The translations under genes were made by a program, and so were the position numbers. The notes below the pieces were generated by a model, which did not search any database, was not told the origin of the DNA, and was given only the letters and a program-made list of their open reading frames with translations. A stretch of DNA of 64,000 bases from Rhodanobacter sp. DHB23 (GTDB lineage Bacteria; Pseudomonadota; Gammaproteobacteria; Xanthomonadales; Rhodanobacteraceae), in contig NZ_JACYXK010000015.1 of NCBI RefSeq assembly GCF_014842975.1, forward strand, positions 1-64,000, read 5' to 3'. This document shows positions 42,589 to 52,011 of the stretch, piece by piece (positions within the stretch are counted from its first letter, which is position 1; each line of letters opens with the position of its first letter).

Positions 42589-43107
42589 ATGGCCCTGTGG
42601 AAAGAGCCCGTGAAGTCCCCCAGCAACGCGGCACCCGAAACCGCGGATCAGGCGCGCCTCGACATCCCGGAAACCCGATCCGAAGCGGCAGCACCGGTGC
42701 AACCGGCACCCCGACCGGCCCCCGCGGCCGTGGCCGCACCCGGCAAGCCCAAGGCCGAATCGCTGATCGCGCCCGACATCACCATCGAAGGCAAGATCGA
42801 AGGCGCGGGCCACGTGCGCATCGCCGGCAGCTTCAAGGGCGACATCAACGTGCGCGGCGACCTCACCATCGAGGCCGGCGCCAGGGTGACCGGCAGCGTG
42901 CGCGCGGAGAAGGTCACCATCGCCGGCGAGCTGGTCGGCAACATCGAATCCGCGGTGCACGTGGAGCTGCTGCAGAGCGGCGCGCTGAGCGGCGACCTGA
43001 AGGCCGCATCGCTCAGCGTGGCGGCCGGCTCGCGCATGCGCGGCCAGGTCGAGTTCGGCTGGGACGACAAGGACGGCTCCCGCGGGCACGGCGGCACCGC
43101 TTCGTGA
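42589..43107 (+). CDS. Bactofilin
   Basis: 172-residue bactofilin, a polymerising right-handed beta-helix scaffold protein involved in cell shape or polar organisation. A Pro/Ala-rich disordered N-terminus (about 1-55) precedes the core from LIAPDITIEGKIEGAGHVRI to about residue 155, with the regular repeats VRGDLTIEAGARVTGSVRA and VTIAGELVGNIES. Ends with a charged tail. GTGA overlap with the following zinc-ribbon gene implies coupled translation. Confidence 0.92.
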   Translation: MALWKEPVKSPSNAAPETADQARLDIPETRSEAAAPVQPAPRPAPAAVAAPGKPKAESLIAPDITIEGKIEGAGHVRIAGSFKGDINVRGDLTIEAGARVTGSVRAEKVTIAGELVGNIESAVHVELLQSGALSGDLKAASLSVAAGSRMRGQVEFGWDDKDGSRGHGGTAS

Positions 43108-43472
43108 CCGCCGCACGCCCGGGCACGGCCGGGGCGACGCGCAGCTGCCCGCATTGCCGGGAGACCATCCTCGAAAGTGCGAGCGTGTGCCCCGCCTGCC
43201 GCCACAAGCTGCGCTTCAGCGAATCGACCGACGCAGCCACGGCGGCGGCAGCCGTGCCGCTGCGCGTGGAAGGCAGCTTCCGCAACCCCGACAGCGGCGC
43301 GTGGGAATACTCGATGGTGCTGACCATCCGCAACGAACGCGGCGAGGAGATCGCGCGCAAGCTGGTGGGCGTCGGCGCGATGCAGCCGGACGAACAACGC
43401 ACCTTCACCCTGAGCGTCGAGATGCAGGCCGCCGCTGCCGGCACGGGCGGCAAGCGCACGCGGCCCTACTGA
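43104..43472 (+). CDS. Zinc-ribbon protein coupled to bactofilin
   Basis: 122 residues starting at GTG 43104, overlapping the bactofilin stop. The N-terminal half is a zinc ribbon: CPHC (15-18 region) and CPAC spaced by RETILESASV. The second half is a beta-rich domain (VEGSFRNPDSGAWEYSMVLT, then EEIARKLVGVGAM), with no known name. It probably acts with the bactofilin. Confidence 0.8.
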   Translation: MTAARPGTAGATRSCPHCRETILESASVCPACRHKLRFSESTDAATAAAAVPLRVEGSFRNPDSGAWEYSMVLTIRNERGEEIARKLVGVGAMQPDEQRTFTLSVEMQAAAAGTGGKRTRPY

Positions 43473-43605
43473 CGGGATCGGGGACGATCCGGTTCGGGCA
43501 GTCACGCTCAGCTGCCGCGTGGCGGATCCGGCGTGGCAGCCCGGCAGGAGCCAGCCCCACCGGATCGCTTGCTCCGTGCGCGATGCCGTCGCCGTGCCGC
43601 GATCG

Positions 43606-45201
43606 TCACAGGTGCGCGTCGGGCTCCACGCGCTGCAGGAATTCGTAGCGCGCCGCGTTGCGGTCGACGACGCCGTGCGTATCCGCGCCGATCACCTGGC
43701 GCAACAGGCCGCCGTCCTGCGCCGCCACCGCCGGCCAGTACGGCAGGCCCGCGCCATTCGGGTCGCCGGTCTTGATGAAGTTGGCCCAGTAGCCTTCCAT
43801 CGTGGCCGAGACGCGACGGTCGGTATCCGTCCAGGCATAGACCTTGTTGCCGGCCAGGTTGCCCAGCGCGTATTCGATCTCGCCGCTGTGCACCGCGCCG
43901 GTGCCCGGGCCGGCGCTGCCGTCGCGCTTCGCCGGGCGCGGCTGCCCGAAGTAGTAGTAATAGACCGGCGCGCCGCCGGTGCGGTACTGCCAGTCCATCC
44001 AGCGCCAGGTGGAGAACGCGATGAACTGGTCGCCCGACAAGGCGGTGCCGGAGGCTTTCACTTCCGCCTCGTCGTTGCCCGGATACAGCTTGAGCGCCTC
44101 GTCCACGTGCTCTGCGCCCAGCAGTTTCCGCACGCCGGCGCGGTAGTTGGCCGGCGTGGGCGCCTGCTGGTCGAGCAGGGCCGCATAGAAACCTTCCTGC
44201 GAATTCGAACCGACCAGCAGCGGGATGTGCGCCTGCCCGCCGGCGGCGTAGATGTCCTCCGGCGAACGCGGCAGCACGGCGCCGTCGATGGTCATGTCGA
44301 AGCCGCCGCTGTCCGAACTGCCCAGCGCCTTCATCAACGTGTCCGCCGGCATCGCGCGCAGGTCCGCCAGCGAGCGCGCGCCCACCTTGCGCATGAAGTC
44401 CGTGCCCTTCTGCTCGGCCTCGGCCAGCGGCATCGGCTTGAGGTTGCCGAGCACCGCGCCGCTCTCGCCGATCGCGCGCTGCATCAGCCCCTGCGCCGCC
44501 GGCGAGGCCATCAGCGCCGACACCGCCATCGAGCCCGCCGACTCGCCGCCGATGGTGACCTGCGCCGGATCGCCGCCGAACGCGGCGATGTTGTCCTGCA
44601 CCCAGCGCAGCGCCGCCGTCATGTCCATCAGGCTGTAGTTGCCGCTGGCATGCTGCGGCGACTCGGCGGCCAGCGCGGGCAAGGCGAGCAGGCCGAACAC
44701 GTCGAGGCGGAAGTTCACCGTGACGGTGACGATGCCGCGCCGCGCGAGGCTGGCGCCGTCGTAACGCGGCTCCGAACCATCGCCCGCCAGCAGGCTGCCG
44801 CCGTAGAAGTACACCAGCACCGGGAGCTTGCCTTTGTCCCGGTGTGCGGGCGTCCACACGTTGAGGTAGAGGCAGTCCTCGCTCATGCCGTTGGAACGGA
44901 ACACCATGTCGCCGTACAACGGCCGCTGCATGCAGCGCGGCCCGAAGCGGTCGGCCGCGCGCACGCCGCTCCACGCGGCCACGGCCTGCGGCGGCTTCCA
45001 GCGCAAGGCGCCGACCGGTGGCGCAGCGTAGGGGATGCCCTTGAACTCGTCCAGGCCAGCCTTGGCATCATGGATGCCTGACAAGCTGCCGGTACCGACG
45101 TGCACTATGGGCGCGGCGTCGGCGGCTGCGGCCCATGGGGCCGACGATGCGAGCAACAACCCCAGGACGACGCGGTACGGACACGGAAGAGCCTTGCGCA
45201 T
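43606..45201 (-). CDS. Secreted type-B carboxylesterase
   Basis: 531-residue alpha/beta-hydrolase of the carboxylesterase type B (para-nitrobenzyl esterase) family with a signal peptide ending in PWAAAA. Nucleophile GGESAGS with S221. The family N-terminal pattern FKGIPYAAPPVGALRW and SEDCLYLNVW are clear. The oxyanion-hole segment reads YFYGGSL (about 131-137), where HGG is usual, so the histidine is tyrosine. Substrate unknown. Single-gene unit on the minus strand. Confidence 0.9.
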   Translation of the reverse strand: MRKALPCPYRVVLGLLLASSAPWAAAADAAPIVHVGTGSLSGIHDAKAGLDEFKGIPYAAPPVGALRWKPPQAVAAWSGVRAADRFGPRCMQRPLYGDMVFRSNGMSEDCLYLNVWTPAHRDKGKLPVLVYFYGGSLLAGDGSEPRYDGASLARRGIVTVTVNFRLDVFGLLALPALAAESPQHASGNYSLMDMTAALRWVQDNIAAFGGDPAQVTIGGESAGSMAVSALMASPAAQGLMQRAIGESGAVLGNLKPMPLAEAEQKGTDFMRKVGARSLADLRAMPADTLMKALGSSDSGGFDMTIDGAVLPRSPEDIYAAGGQAHIPLLVGSNSQEGFYAALLDQQAPTPANYRAGVRKLLGAEHVDEALKLYPGNDEAEVKASGTALSGDQFIAFSTWRWMDWQYRTGGAPVYYYYFGQPRPAKRDGSAGPGTGAVHSGEIEYALGNLAGNKVYAWTDTDRRVSATMEGYWANFIKTGDPNGAGLPYWPAVAAQDGGLLRQVIGADTHGVVDRNAARYEFLQRVEPDAHL

Positions 45202-45302
45202 GGCGAACTGCCTTGGTCAGGGAGCAAAGTCCCATCTTAGGGAGATCGCCGGGCGTGTGGGAAAACATCCCGCCGCACGCATGCCGGCCGGAAACGCAGC
45301 GC

Positions 45303-45776
45303 TCAGCCCAACGCCCTCTTCAGCAACGCGGCGATGCGCTTCTCCACCTCGGCGTTCATGGCCGTGAGCGCGAAGGCGGTGGGCCACATGGCGCCATCGT
45401 CGAGCCTGGCCTTGTCGTTGAAACCGAGGGTGGCGTACCTGTCCTTGAACTTCTGCGCGTCCTTGAAGAAACAGACGACCTTGTCGTCCAGGGCATACGC
45501 CGGCATGCCGTACCAGGTCTTCGGCACCAGCGCCGGGGCATGGGCCTTGACGAGGGCATGCACCCGCGCGGCCAGGGCACGGTCGGCCGCCGGCATCGCG
45601 GCGATCGCCGCCTGCACCTCACGCTCGCCGTCCTCCCTGGTCCGGTCGGCGCGTGCCTGCGCCTTCAGCTCCTGGGCATAGGCCTTCATCGCGGCTTTTT
45701 CCCCGGCGCTGAAGCTGGCCTTCTTGCCGGGCGCCGCGGCGGTCTTGGCAGGGGTCTTCTTTGCAGCAGGACTCAT
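45303..45776 (-). CDS. DUF1801/YdhG-like protein
   Basis: 157 residues with a Lys/Ala-rich N-terminal extension (AAKKTPAKTAAAPGKKASFS). The C-terminal part has the DUF1801-like pattern LVPKTWYGMPAYALDD and VCFFKDAQKFKDRYATLGF. Such small proteins accompany VOC proteins in many proteobacteria; function unclear. It lies 21 nt downstream of the VOC gene and the two are followed upstream by an AraC regulator, all on the minus strand. Confidence 0.75.
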   Translation of the reverse strand: MSPAAKKTPAKTAAAPGKKASFSAGEKAAMKAYAQELKAQARADRTREDGEREVQAAIAAMPAADRALAARVHALVKAHAPALVPKTWYGMPAYALDDKVVCFFKDAQKFKDRYATLGFNDKARLDDGAMWPTAFALTAMNAEVEKRIAALLKRALG

Positions 45777-45797
45777 CGTGATCTCCTCGTCGGTATC

Positions 45798-46208
45798 TCA
45801 GCGCCGTTCCTGCACGCGCAGCAGGTTGCCGGCCGGGTCGCGCACGGCGCAGTCGCGCACGCCGTAGGGCTGCATGGTGGGTTCCTCGACGATCTCCGCG
45901 CCGCTGGCCTGGATCCGCTCGAAGGCGGCATCGAGGTCCGGCGTGGCCAGCAGCATGGTCGCGAAGGTGCCCTTGGCCATCATCTCGGCGATGGTGCGCT
46001 TCTCGTCATCGGTGACGCCGGGACTGGCGACTGGCGGATACAGCACGATGGAAGTGCCGGGCTGGCCGGCCGCGCCCATCGTGATCCAGCGCATGCCGTT
46101 GTAGCCGACGTCGTTGCGCACCTCGAAGCCGAGCGTGTCGCGGTAGAACGCCAGCGAGGCGTCCGGATCGTCGTGCGGGAGGAAGCTTGCGTGGATGCTG
46201 ATGTCCAT
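45798..46208 (-). CDS. VOC-family (glyoxalase/bleomycin resistance-like) protein
   Basis: 136 residues forming two beta-alpha-beta-beta-beta modules. SFLPHDDPDASLAFYRDTLG opens the fold, and DCAVRDPAGNLLRVQE closes it, as in dioxygenase/glyoxalase superfamily members. Usually a metal-binding or small-molecule sequestering protein. Start ATG 46208 (MDISIHASFLPHD). Lies 28 nt downstream of the AraC gene, probably its target operon. Confidence 0.87.
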   Translation of the reverse strand: MDISIHASFLPHDDPDASLAFYRDTLGFEVRNDVGYNGMRWITMGAAGQPGTSIVLYPPVASPGVTDDEKRTIAEMMAKGTFATMLLATPDLDAAFERIQASGAEIVEEPTMQPYGVRDCAVRDPAGNLLRVQERR

Positions 46209-46236
46209 GGCGACGTACTCGCAGTGAAGGGAGCCA

Positions 46237-46713
<477 letters not shown>

Positions 46714-46764
46714 CCCACGCCCGCGATACCATGGCGCCCCCGATCCGCCTGCCGAACCGTCCCC

Positions 46765-47802
46765 ATGACCGCCACACGCCTCACCCTCACCCGCCCCGAC
46801 GACTGGCACCTGCACCTGCGCGACGGCGCCGCGCTGGGCTCGGTGGTGGCGGACACCGCACGCCAGTTCGGCCGCGCCATCGTGATGCCCAACCTCAAGC
46901 CGCCGGTGGCCACGCTGGCGCAAGCCGAGGCTTACCGCGCGCGCATCCTCGCCGCGCTGCCGGCGGACACGCGCTTCCAGCCGCTGATGACGCTGTACCT
47001 CACCGAAGCCACCACGCCGGAGGAAATCGCGCGCGCCAAGGCCAGCGGCATCGTGCACGCGGTGAAGTACTACCCCGCCGGCGCCACCACCAACTCGCAG
47101 GCCGGCGTGCGCGACCTGGCAAACGTGCAGGCCGTGCTGGAAGCGATGGAGCAACACGACCTGCCGCTGCTGATGCACGGCGAAGTCACCGACCCCGGCG
47201 TGGACATCTTCGACCGCGAGCAGGTGTTCATCGACCGCCACCTGGTGCCGCTGCGCGCGCGCTTCCCGAAGCTGCGCATGGTGCTGGAGCACATCACCAC
47301 GCGCGCCGCGGTGGAGTTCGTGCGCGAGGCGCCGGCGCACGTGGGCGCCACCATCACCGCGCACCACCTGCTGCTCAACCGCAACGCGATCTTCGAAGGC
47401 GGCATCCGCCCGCACCACTACTGCCTGCCGGTGCTGAAGCGCGAGACGCATCGCCAGGCCCTGGTGGAAGCCGCCACCGGCGGCGACCCGCATTTCTTCC
47501 TCGGCACCGACAGCGCGCCGCACGCGCGCGAGGCCAAGGAGGCGGCCTGCGGCTGCGCCGGCATCTACACCGCGCATGCCGCCATCGAGCTGTACGCCGA
47601 GGCCTTCGAACAGGCCGGCGGGCTCGACCGGCTCGAAGCCTTCGCCAGCTTCCATGGCCCCGATTTCTACGGCCTGCCGCGCAACAGCGGGAAGATCACG
47701 CTGGAACGCAGGCCCTGGACCGTGCCGGACGCCCTGCCCTTCGCCGACGGCAGCTGCATCCCGTTCCGCGCCGGACAGGACGTCGCCTGGTCGCTGGCGT
47801 AG
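46765..47802 (+). CDS. pyrC: Dihydroorotase
   Basis: 345-residue class II dihydroorotase, third step of pyrimidine synthesis (ring closure of carbamoyl aspartate). Metal ligands in [10 protein letters not shown] (H15, H17) and the carbamylated lysine in [12 protein letters not shown] (K101). [12 protein letters not shown] and [13 protein letters not shown] hold the remaining ligands and the catalytic aspartate. Length and motifs match E. coli PyrC type. ATG 46765 ([13 protein letters not shown]). Confidence 0.97.
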   Translation: MTATRLTLTRPDDWHLHLRDGAALGSVVADTARQFGRAIVMPNLKPPVATLAQAEAYRARILAALPADTRFQPLMTLYLTEATTPEEIARAKASGIVHAVKYYPAGATTNSQAGVRDLANVQAVLEAMEQHDLPLLMHGEVTDPGVDIFDREQVFIDRHLVPLRARFPKLRMVLEHITTRAAVEFVREAPAHVGATITAHHLLLNRNAIFEGGIRPHHYCLPVLKRETHRQALVEAATGGDPHFFLGTDSAPHAREAKEAACGCAGIYTAHAAIELYAEAFEQAGGLDRLEAFASFHGPDFYGLPRNSGKITLERRPWTVPDALPFADGSCIPFRAGQDVAWSLA

Positions 47803-47910
47803 CCACGCCACCCGCACGATCGATGGCGCCACGCGCCGTCGCGCTCAAGCTCCACGCGCAGCGACCGATACCCCGTCGATAACAACACGCGCGTCATACG
47901 GAGTCGATAC

Positions 47911-48780
47911 ATGCTGGTACTCGTCGGGTCATTGGTGGTGATCGGCTGCGTGCTGGGCGGTTACGTGCTGTCGCACGGCCACCTGCTGGCCCTGTGGCAA
48001 CCCTATGAACTGCTGATCATCTTCGGCGGCTCGATCGGCGCCTTCCTCACCGCCAACCCCGCCAAGGTGGTGAAGGCCTCGCTGCGCGAAGTGGTGACCC
48101 TGGTCAAGGGTCCCGCCTACCGCCAGCAGGACTACCTGGACCTGCTTTCGCTGCTGTACGACCTCTTCAGCGTCATGCGCAGGGAAGGCCTGCTCGGCAT
48201 GGAGGCGCACATCGAGGACCCACAGTCGAGCTCGCTGTTCGCCGCCTATCCGCGCCTGCTCGGCGAACGGCACCTGGTGGAATTCATCACCGACTGCCTG
48301 CGCCTGATCGTGGGCGGGAACATGGAGGCGATCGAGCTGGAGACGCTGCTCGACGCCGAAGTGGAGACCCACCACATGGAAGCGGAGGTGCCCGCGCTGG
48401 CGGTGGCGAAGATGGCCGACGCACTGCCGGGCTTCGGCATCGTGGCGGCCGTGCTCGGCATCGTCACCACCATGTCCAACCTCTCCGGCGACACCTCGCA
48501 GATCGGCGAGCACATCGCCGGCGCGCTGGTCGGCACCTTCCTGGGCATCCTGCTGTGCTACGGCTTCATCGGCCCGCTGGCGGCGGCGATGGAGGCGCGC
48601 GTGCGCGAGGACAACAAGGCCTTCGAGTGCGTCAAGGTGGGCCTGCTGGCCAACCTGCGCGGCTACAACCCCAAGGTGTCGGTGGAGTTCGCCCGCAAGG
48701 TGCTTTCCGCGCATGCGCGCCCGAACTTCCAGGACCTGGAGGAGCACCTCGGCAAGGTGCACGCCGGAGCCGGCGCATGA
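47911..48780 (+). CDS. motA: Flagellar stator protein MotA
   Basis: 289-residue MotA, the proton-channel ring of the flagellar stator. Membrane helices near 1-20 and 33-50 and again around 170-215 (LPGFGIVAAVLGIVTTMSNL, GALVGTFLGILLCYGFIGPL). The cytoplasmic loop includes RREGLLGMEAHIEDP, where charged residues contact FliG. GGAG ribosome site before ATG 47911. Ends overlapping motB (ATGA). An isolated motAB pair away from other flagellar genes in this window. Confidence 0.95.
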   Translation: MLVLVGSLVVIGCVLGGYVLSHGHLLALWQPYELLIIFGGSIGAFLTANPAKVVKASLREVVTLVKGPAYRQQDYLDLLSLLYDLFSVMRREGLLGMEAHIEDPQSSSLFAAYPRLLGERHLVEFITDCLRLIVGGNMEAIELETLLDAEVETHHMEAEVPALAVAKMADALPGFGIVAAVLGIVTTMSNLSGDTSQIGEHIAGALVGTFLGILLCYGFIGPLAAAMEARVREDNKAFECVKVGLLANLRGYNPKVSVEFARKVLSAHARPNFQDLEEHLGKVHAGAGA

Positions 48781-49847
48781 GCGACATCCCCCCGCAGATC
48801 ATCATCAAGCGGGTGAAGAAGCGCGGCCACGGCCACCATGGCGGCGCCTGGAAGGTGGCTTACGCCGACTTCGTCACCGCGATGATGGCGTTCTTCCTCG
48901 TGATGTGGATCATCGGCGTGGGCACGCGCCAGCAGAAGGCGGCGATCTCCGAATACTTCCGCAACCCCAGCGCCACGCCGGGCAACGCCACGCTGGCGCC
49001 GCCCGGCCAGATGGGTCCCGGCGGCGCCAGCGACTCCATGATCCAGCTCGGTGGCGCGATGGACCTCTCGCACGGCCCCGGCAAGGACCACCACAACGGC
49101 CCGGTCGGCACCCCTTCGCAGGCCGAGATCGAAAAGCGCGCAAGCGAACTCGACCGCGCGCACCTGCAGGAACTGAAGGACGAACTGAACGCGGCCATCC
49201 AGAACAGCCAGGCGCTGGCGCCGTTCAAGGACCAGCTGCTGCTGGACATCACGCCCGAGGGCCTGCGCATCCAGATCGTGGACAAGCTCAACCGGCCGAT
49301 GTTCGACCTGGGCAGCGCGCGGCTGAAGGATTACACGCAGGTGATACTGGGCGACCTGGCCAAGTTCATCAACCGCGTGCCCAACCACATCAGCATCACC
49401 GGCCACACCGACGATGCGTCCTACGACAGCAACGACGGCTACAGCAACTGGGAACTGTCCACCGACCGCGCCAACGCCGCGCGCCGCGCGCTGATCGCCG
49501 GTGGCCTGCTGGACGACAAGGTGAGCCGCGTGGTGGGGCTGGCCGCCTCGGTGCCGCTGGACAAGGCCAACCCCGGCGACCCGGTCAACCGGCGCATCAG
49601 CATCATCGTGATGACCAGGCAGGCCGAAGCGGCGGCGCTTTCCAGCGGCATGGTGGACAGCGCCCTCCTGCCGGGCAAGGACGGTGCGGCACCGGCGACA
49701 CCGAAGCCTGACACGCCGTCCGCGCCTGCACCGGCAGGCAGCGCGCATGTCCAGGCCGCGCCGGCCGGCCAGCCGGCCCCGACCATCGCCACGCTGCCGG
49801 TACCGCCCGTACTGCACGCCGCGGGCAGCCGGCAAGGCGCCGGTTGA
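48777..49847 (+). CDS. motB: Flagellar stator protein MotB
   Basis: 356-residue MotB. A basic N-terminus (KRVKKRGHGHHGG) precedes one transmembrane helix beginning AYADFVTAMMAFFLVMWIIG, with the proton-binding aspartate D31. The C-terminal OmpA-like domain with HISITGHTDDASY and SNWELSTDRANAARRALI anchors the stator to peptidoglycan. A Pro/Ala-rich tail of about 50 residues follows. Coupled to motA by ATGA overlap. Confidence 0.95.
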   Translation: MSDIPPQIIIKRVKKRGHGHHGGAWKVAYADFVTAMMAFFLVMWIIGVGTRQQKAAISEYFRNPSATPGNATLAPPGQMGPGGASDSMIQLGGAMDLSHGPGKDHHNGPVGTPSQAEIEKRASELDRAHLQELKDELNAAIQNSQALAPFKDQLLLDITPEGLRIQIVDKLNRPMFDLGSARLKDYTQVILGDLAKFINRVPNHISITGHTDDASYDSNDGYSNWELSTDRANAARRALIAGGLLDDKVSRVVGLAASVPLDKANPGDPVNRRISIIVMTRQAEAAALSSGMVDSALLPGKDGAAPATPKPDTPSAPAPAGSAHVQAAPAGQPAPTIATLPVPPVLHAAGSRQGAG

Positions 49848-50094
49848 GCGACGCCTGACGCGGGTGCCGGACTCGTCAGATGCCGCCCCCTCGGCGCCCG
49901 TGCCGGCACGCAGGACCGCTGGGCATATCCGCCCACGCATGCCGGCCGACCCGCGGGACAGCGGGATCGGGACACGGTGGCGGACAGCGCGCGCAGGAAC
50001 GGCGCGCAGCCCGTACCGGTCACCACGCCCGTGGAGATCGACGGCACCGGCCCCATATCCCGTGCAACGCCAGATCCGGCCCCGGGGCCATGCC

Positions 50095-50532
50095 ATGAAC
50101 GATCCGCTGCATCTCGTCTGCCCGCACTGCCAGGCCGTGAACCGCGTGCCGGTCGGGCGCCTGGGCGCGTCGCCCACCTGCGGCAAGTGCCACCAGGCGC
50201 TGTTCACCGGCCACCCGCTGGCCGTCGACGCGGCCGGCTTCCAGAAACACCTCGCCCGCGACGACATCCCCGTGCTGGTGGACTTCTGGGCCAGTTGGTG
50301 CGGCCCCTGCCGCATGATGGCGCCGCACTTCGCGCAGGCCGCCGCGCAACTCGAACCGCGCGTGCGCCTGCTCAAGGTCGACACCGACGCCGAACCGGCG
50401 CTGGGCACCCGCCATGCCATCCGCAGCCTTCCCACCCTGGCGCTGTTCAAGGGCGGTCGCGAGGTCGCGCGCCAGGCTGGCGCGATGCAGGCGGCAGGCA
50501 TCGTGCAATGGGTGCACGCGCAGGGCGCATAG
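50095..50532 (+). CDS. trxC: Thioredoxin 2 (TrxC-type)
   Basis: 145 residues: N-terminal zinc finger with CPHC and CGKC (about residues 9-33), then a thioredoxin fold with active site WASWCGPCRM. SLPTLALFKGG is the cis-proline loop. The combination defines TrxC/Trx2, an oxidative-stress-resistant disulfide reductase. ATG 50095 (MNDPLHLVCPH). No related genes alongside. The 247-bp gap from motB shows no other feature. Confidence 0.94.
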   Translation: MNDPLHLVCPHCQAVNRVPVGRLGASPTCGKCHQALFTGHPLAVDAAGFQKHLARDDIPVLVDFWASWCGPCRMMAPHFAQAAAQLEPRVRLLKVDTDAEPALGTRHAIRSLPTLALFKGGREVARQAGAMQAAGIVQWVHAQGA

Positions 50533-50807
50533 CGACCGACGCCACCGCGGCGATGCGGCCCGGCCGGCGGCTCGATCCGCGGCGTGCGGAACATCCCCAC
50601 CGATCACGGTGCCGACGGAGACAGCCATCCCATGACGGGCCACGGACGGCATCTCCATCCGCCCTCGCGCATGGCGTCGATGCCAGAATGGCAACGGACG
50701 GCGCAGCGTCCCCACGCGGCATCCTCGCCGGCACCGTCCCGGGTGGCGCGTGTTCCAATGCTTGCCGCCACGCCACCGATCGCCAACTCCCGACCGACCC
50801 GCAGCCC

Positions 50808-52007
50808 ATGACCCTACGCATGCAGCCACTGGAAAAAGGCAGTCCCGTCACCGGCAAGTCGTTACTCGAGGACGTGAGCCTGCCGGCCGCCGCGATCCTC
50901 GAGCCGGCGCTGGCCAACAACATCGCCTGGATGCAGCGCTTCGCCGACGAGCACGGCGCGCGGCTCGCGCCCCATGGCAAGACCACGATGACGCCCGCGC
51001 TGTTCCGGCGCCAGCTCGACGCCGGCGCCTGGGGCATCACGCTGGCCACGGCCACGCAGTGCGCCACGGCCTTCGAACACGGCGTCACCCGCCTGCTGAT
51101 GGCGAACCAGCTCGTCGGCGCGCCCAACATGGCGATCGTCGCCGACCTGATCGGGCGCGGCGCGGATTATTGCTGCCTGGTTGACAGCGTGGCCAACGTC
51201 GCGGCGCTGGACCGGTTCTTCGGGGAGCGCGGCCTGGCCCTGCAGGTGCTGGTCGAACTCGGCGTGCCCGGCGGCCGTTGCGGTGTGCGCGACGAATCCG
51301 CGCTCGCGACACTGGTCGATGCCATCGCGGCCGCACCGGCCATCACGTTGTGCGGCATCGAGGGCTACGAGGGCCTGATCGGCGGCGAGCATGCCGCCGA
51401 CCGCGTCCGCGCCTACGCCGGGAGGCTGGTCGCGACCCTGCACAGGCTCATGGACTCGAAGGCGTTCGCCGACCGCAAGCCGATCGTCACCGCGGCGGGC
51501 TCGCAGTGGTTCGACCTGATCGCCGAGGCGTTCGACCGGGCGGACCTGCGCGAACGCTGCACGCCCGTGCTGCGGCCTGGCTGCTACGTCGTCCACGACC
51601 ACCGCCTGTATCGCGATGCGCTGGCCGAGGTGAAGGCCCGCCACCCCGGACTCGAAGGCGGGCTGCAACCGGCGCTGGCCGTGTTCGCGCACGTGCAGTC
51701 GCTGCCCGAACCCGGCCTCGCCGTGGTCGCCATGGGCAAGCGCGACATCTCCTGCGACCCCGACCTGCCGATCCCGCTGCAACGGCACCGCCCCGGCGCG
51801 CCGGCGCAGCCGCTGCAGGATTGCGTGACCCGCAAGGTGATGGACCAGCACACCATGCTGGCGATCCCCGCCGGCACCGACCTCCGCATCGGCGACATCG
51901 TGTCGTTCGGCGCCTCCCATCCCTGCCTGACGTTCGACAAGTGGCGGCAGATCCTGTGCGTCGATGACGAGCTGCGCGTGCTGGAAGCGATGCCGACGCT
52001 CTTCTAG
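50808..52007 (+). CDS. D-threonine aldolase / D-serine dehydratase-like PLP enzyme
   Basis: 399-residue fold-type III (alanine racemase-like) PLP enzyme. The PLP lysine K58 lies in LAPHGKTTMTPAL. The C-terminal metal site typical of the DSD/D-threonine aldolase group is supplied by VMDQHTMLAIP and FGASHPCLTFDKW (His and Cys). Likely acts on a D-amino acid or 3-hydroxy amino acid; the exact reaction is not fixed by sequence. Followed convergently by the MFS gene after 4 nt. Confidence 0.85.
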   Translation: MTLRMQPLEKGSPVTGKSLLEDVSLPAAAILEPALANNIAWMQRFADEHGARLAPHGKTTMTPALFRRQLDAGAWGITLATATQCATAFEHGVTRLLMANQLVGAPNMAIVADLIGRGADYCCLVDSVANVAALDRFFGERGLALQVLVELGVPGGRCGVRDESALATLVDAIAAAPAITLCGIEGYEGLIGGEHAADRVRAYAGRLVATLHRLMDSKAFADRKPIVTAAGSQWFDLIAEAFDRADLRERCTPVLRPGCYVVHDHRLYRDALAEVKARHPGLEGGLQPALAVFAHVQSLPEPGLAVVAMGKRDISCDPDLPIPLQRHRPGAPAQPLQDCVTRKVMDQHTMLAIPAGTDLRIGDIVSFGASHPCLTFDKWRQILCVDDELRVLEAMPTLF

Positions 52008-52011
52008 CGGA

